From Neolentinus lepideus HHB14362 ss-1 (taxonomy: Eukaryota; Basidiomycota; Agaricomycetes; Gloeophyllales; Gloeophyllaceae), in assembly GCA_001632425.1 (NCBI GenBank), contig KV425552.1:995375-1006180 (forward strand): DNA of 10,806 nucleotides. The letters are read 5' to 3'. This document shows positions 8,160-10,806 of the stretch, in pieces. The notes under the pieces were generated by a model. The model had not been told where the DNA came from and ran no database searches. It saw nothing but the letters and a program-made list of their open reading frames with translations. Made by a program: the position numbers and the translations under genes. The first letter of the stretch is position 1. Each line of letters opens with the position of its first letter.

Positions 8160-8226
8160 CTCTAGGATAGAAAGGGCATGAAGGGATAAAGACAGATGAA
8201 GAGAACATCGAAATATAAAGAAGAAC

Positions 8227-8291
8227 AAAGACATCAAAGACATCAAAGAGAAACAAAGGCAGTGGCTCAGAATAAAGGCAGTGGCTCAGAA
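8227..8291. repeat. Short tandem duplications in copy B LTR U3
   Basis: AAAGACATC is tandemly doubled at 8227-8244. The 18-mer AAAGGCAGTGGCTCAGAA occurs at 8255-8272 and again at 8274-8291 with one base between. They lie upstream of the TATA box on the element strand, where enhancer-like repeats of LTRs are commonly found; regulatory use is inference. Confidence 0.7.
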
Positions 8292-8346
8292 CAAGGAAAC
8301 TCGGCCTAGACTCTTCTGGACCATTCCATGAGCCACTCAGTCAACA

Positions 8347-10634
8347 AAGAGTGACCAAGTCATTCAATCCCAACAGCTCATCCTCTTCCATGTCATTGTC
8401 TGGAGGATGGAACTCATCGGGAGGGGCTGGAGAGGGTGTAGGCAGTTCGAGTGGGTCAGGAGAATCAGAGATGCAAGATGGAGCAGCAGGTGAGACTCTA
8501 GCACCAGGAGGAGTCAGATTTTGACATTGAAGTGCAGTCTCGTTAAGGGAGCCCTGCTGGCACATTGAGCAAGTAGAGCATCCAGGAGGTGGATTAACTG
8601 GAGGGTCGACATTTGGTGGGGGTCCAGGAGGCAGAATAGGCTCTGGAGAAGGAGATGGAGGTGGAGCGATAGCTGGAGGTGGATGGGGTGGAGCATCATC
8701 ATTGTCATCTCCCCCCTGATCCAGTACATCCAAAGGAAGCTCATCATCTCCCCCCTGATCAGGGACATCGACAGAGATAAGAGGATCGCCAAAAGGGTTG
8801 ATGTCGTGAGCATTGCCAGGAAAGCAGCATTCATCGAAGACAGCATTAGAACTGTTGAAGAACTTGCACTCCGCAGGATCCCAGAATGTCCAAGCACGAG
8901 TACCAGGGCATAGCCAACAAAGATACACTTGCGATTGAATGCAGCAAAAGCGTCGCTCTTGTGCTTAAGGAAAGCGATGGTGAAGTAGCGGGTATGGGCG
9001 TTGATGAATGTGATCCAGTAGTGATAGCCTTCAATCGAAGCAACAGGGAGTGGACCCTTCAAGTCAGAGACAACTAAGTCAAGCAGAGCTGAGGGATGTG
9101 TAGCATGCTGAGGAACATCATGACAATGCTGCTTGCCAGCGATACAGGGTTCACAGATAGGATCTGGAATGCTGCTCGAGCGAATGACTAGACCTTGCAC
9201 CAGCTGCTTCTGCTTCATGTGCTGAAGGTAGTCGAGATTGACATGGGACAAGTGACGGTGCCAAAGCGTCAAGTCCAGAGGACAAGCATCAGCGAGCGAT
9301 GCACTCTGCAATGGGGACACCAGCATATGACCATTCAGATAGCTGGTGTTGCGATCATTGACAGATGCAGTGAAGACAAGCTTATCATGTAAGTAGAACC
9401 ACGCTAAAGCATCTTGGATCACACAGCGATAGCCCTTTGTCTTAGTCAGATGATAGACAGACAATAGATTAGACCCAAGCTGAGGAACATGAAGGATGTT
9501 GTGGAGTACAACTACAGGCACCTTAGACTCTCCCAGAACCGGCTCAAACATCACAGACCCCATCCCAGCAGTATAGATGATAGTATCATTTGCGAGGCAG
9601 CCAGGAATGATATGGGGAGAGTAGGAAGTGAACCAGTGACGATGGGGCATCATGTGTGAAGTAGCACCTGTGTCAGTGTTCCAGTTAGCAGCAGCCAGTG
9701 AAGAGAGCCAAGATGAGTGATCTGAAGCAGAGAGAGCGACACTTGCTTTACCAGTGTACTCCGCAACGTTAGCAGAGGCCTCAACATCCTTCAACACTTC
9801 CTTCACATTCTGAGCCTTCTTCTTCCCTCCCCTACGCTCCTGGCAATGATCAGCAGTCTTGGCCTTCTGCGTCTTTGCAGCGTTCTTTCTGAACTTGCAG
9901 CTAGCCTCAGTATGCCCTTCCCAATCACAGAATGAGCAGCGTATGCCCTGCAAAGGACTAGAGGTAGAGCCAGCAGCCATAGCCAGAGAAGGTGATGAGT
10001 CGATGCCGCGAGTGAAGTGCTGGGTCTCCTCATTCTGGAATGCGGATTGGAGCTTGGAGAGGTCGAGGGAGTCAAGTAGGAGCAAGGAAGAGACAAAGTT
10101 GTTGTATTCAGAAGGAAGGGCACGGATGAGAGCCATAGAGGCAACATCATTGTCGAGGGAGTTGATGGTGAAGTCTTTGGGGTGCAGCGCATGGATATCC
10201 TGCATGGCCTTGTCCGGTCTGGCCATAAGAGAAGCGAGGGACTCTCCCTCGAGCTTGCGAAGCCTCAGGAGCACATCATAGGCATTGAAATGCATACCTG
10301 GCTTCTGCTGAACATGCACCTCCTTCAGCTTCAACCACATCTTCGCAGGATCATTCTTACCGTCCTTCACATGCACCTTCTGTCCATCCTCAACCGCTAA
10401 CCAAATCTGACCACTAGCCTGACCCTTGCGCTTCTCCCAGTCCCGTACCTCCTTCCTCTCCTCCGTCGTCGGGTTGGTAGCGTCCACAGGCAGCGGAGTG
10501 GCCGTAGGATCATCGGTAACATCCCAGAGATCGAGAGTCTTCAAGTATGCCTCCATATCATCGGCCCAGGACCCATAGTTGCGCTCCCCAAGAGCTGGGA
10601 GTGGACGCTTGGTGGTAGGAGTGGTTGTCGACAT
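8347..10634 (-). pseudogene. Copy C gag-pol polyprotein (Gag, protease, partial integrase), inactivated
   Basis: The start is the ATG at 10632-10634 (MSTTTPTTKR). Gag occupies about 1-230. The zinc knuckle is canonical CX2CX4HX4C at Cys233, Cys236, His241 and Cys246. The protease DTGA is intact at 321-324. HHCC is intact at His459, His464, Cys493 and Cys496, and the first integrase aspartate (Asp524) is present. After residue 566 an in-frame loss of about 142 codons relative to copy A removes the second aspartate and the glutamate. A one-base loss in a CCCC run (plus strand CCAGGG at about 8902-8907, against CCAGGGG in copy A) then shifts the frame. The polyprotein continues in another frame through FWDP, VFDE and the Pro-rich spacer to 8347, where copy B interrupts it. 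The protein ahead of the deletion carries no stop. Confidence 0.87.
8705..8760. repeat. 17-bp repeat encoding DQGGDD in the integrase-RT spacer (copy C)
   Basis: The same 17 bases occur at 8705-8721 and 8744-8760, a 39-bp (13-codon) period, each encoding DQGGDD on the minus strand. In copy A the two copies (385-401 and 1723-1739) are pushed apart by the solo LTR. Copy B encodes one DQGGDD at the same place. Confidence 0.75.
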
Positions 10635-10672
10635 GGCAACTGCGATGATGGAGGGCGATAAGGTGGTGATAA
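10635..10672 (-). other. Remnant leader of copy C
   Basis: Only 38 bp separate the gag start from the LTR terminus. They correspond to copy A 4041-4078. No PBS is present. Confidence 0.7.
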
Positions 10673-10806
10673 TATCAAGCTGGAAGCCGGCAGGTCTCAC
10701 AATGCACACCAGGAAGCCTGAGTCAAGCTCTATAAGTTGGATAATTACAATACAGACAGTTTACACACCTGAGTCAAGCTCTATAAGTTGGATGAAGAAG
10801 AGCTTG
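10673..10806 (-). repeat. LTR at the right end of copy C (partial)
   Basis: This matches copy A's LTR at 4419-4552 closely, including the two 26-bp direct repeats (10717-10742 and 10768-10793) and the beginning of the hairpin. The inner terminus (element strand …CTTGATA) is exact. The next base is already gag leader, however, with no primer-binding site. The outer end is outside the window. It may be copy C's own 5' LTR after a deletion, or a separate LTR inserted in the leader. Confidence 0.8.

Larger units (their letters stand above)
4796..8346 (-). mobile_element. Copy B: second Ty1/copia family, 5' part, truncated inside reverse transcriptase
   Basis: On the minus strand this has a TGTTG...CAACA LTR (8060-8346), a PBS identical to copy A's, a short leader, a remnant gag, protease, integrase, a proline-rich spacer and the first part of reverse transcriptase. 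It shares domain order and many motifs with copies A and C but differs clearly in protein and LTR sequence, so it is a separate family. The right end interrupts copy C's polyprotein at 8347, with AAGAG (8347-8351) as the predicted target duplication. The left end stops at copy A's LTR. The rest of RT, RNase H and the 3' LTR should lie beyond copy A, outside the window, if the nest model holds. Confidence 0.85.
8060..8346 (-). repeat. Copy B 5' LTR (287 bp)
   Basis: On the element strand it starts TGTTGACTG and ends CAGCCAACA, so TGTTG/CAACA form 5-bp inverted termini. The inner end touches the PBS and the outer end breaks copy C's reading frame. The size is close to the 276 bp of Drosophila copia. 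It contains a TATATAAAC box at 8151-8159 and short tandem repeats in U3. Confidence 0.85.
8347..10806 (-). mobile_element. Copy C: Ty1/copia retrotransposon, sister of copy A, truncated by copy B
   Basis: Gag, protease, GAG-pre-integrase and the start of integrase follow on the minus strand and match copy A almost residue for residue. The element stops at 8347, where copy B's LTR cuts the acidic spacer before RT. At the right the LTR runs off the window at 10806. Relative to copy A it lacks the PBS and most of the leader (equivalent to 4079-4418) and about 426 bp of the integrase core. Confidence 0.85.

Noticed and set aside
8925..8950. Copy C integrase gap as a removed spliceosomal intron
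   Set aside because: The missing segment, inferred from copy A, does not begin with GT and end with AG in any alignment of the joint, and it encodes the integrase catalytic core.
10665..10680. Copy C leader gap as a removed intron
   Set aside because: The missing segment begins GG and ends TG on the element strand with no slack to shift, so GT-AG is impossible.

Overview
The window looks like repeat-rich DNA from a eukaryote, most likely a filamentous (probably basidiomycete) fungus. That reading rests on the character of its Ty1/copia retrotransposons; I cannot name a species. I see no host gene, rRNA gene, intact tRNA gene, CRISPR array or bacterial feature. All coding sequence is on the minus strand and belongs to decayed Copia-type Gag-Pol polyproteins (Gag, zinc knuckle, aspartic protease, GAG-pre-integrase, integrase, reverse transcriptase).

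Layout from left to right. (1) 1-4795 is copy A, a Copia element read right to left. Its 5' LTR is at about 4419-4795, with primer-binding site, leader, gag-protease and integrase following leftward to position 1, where it leaves the window before its reverse transcriptase. (2) 405-1699 is a 1.3 kb TG...CA insertion splitting copy A. It is best read as a solo LTR of an unrelated LTR retrotransposon, flanked by CTGG/CCGG. (3) 4796-8346 is copy B, a second Copia family, with a 287 bp 5' LTR (8060-8346) and PBS. Its gag is almost entirely deleted; protease, integrase and part of the reverse transcriptase remain, and it is cut off exactly where copy A's LTR begins. (4) 8347-10806 is copy C, a sister of copy A. 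It is cut at its left end by copy B's LTR and leaves the window on the right inside an LTR.

The simplest history is a four-level nest: C was hit by B, B by A, and A by the solo-LTR element. Reading frames break exactly at LTR termini, which supports this. Three in-frame TGA stops, two frameshifts, an in-frame integrase deletion in C, a gag deletion in B and active-site substitutions in A mean none of the three copies could move unaided. Several differences between A and C are CG versus TG/CA, as expected from decay of methylated CpG.

The most unusual details are: LTR termini joined to a half-tRNA-type primer site matching the initiator-tRNA anticodon arm; copy C's LTR joined directly to gag leader with no primer site; a 51-bp-period direct repeat with a perfect 12-bp hairpin in the A/C LTR; a tRNA-like A-box/B-box segment lying antisense in copy A's LTR; and a dense array of TAGCGC-type motifs in the solo LTR. 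I do not see evidence of a novel gene system.
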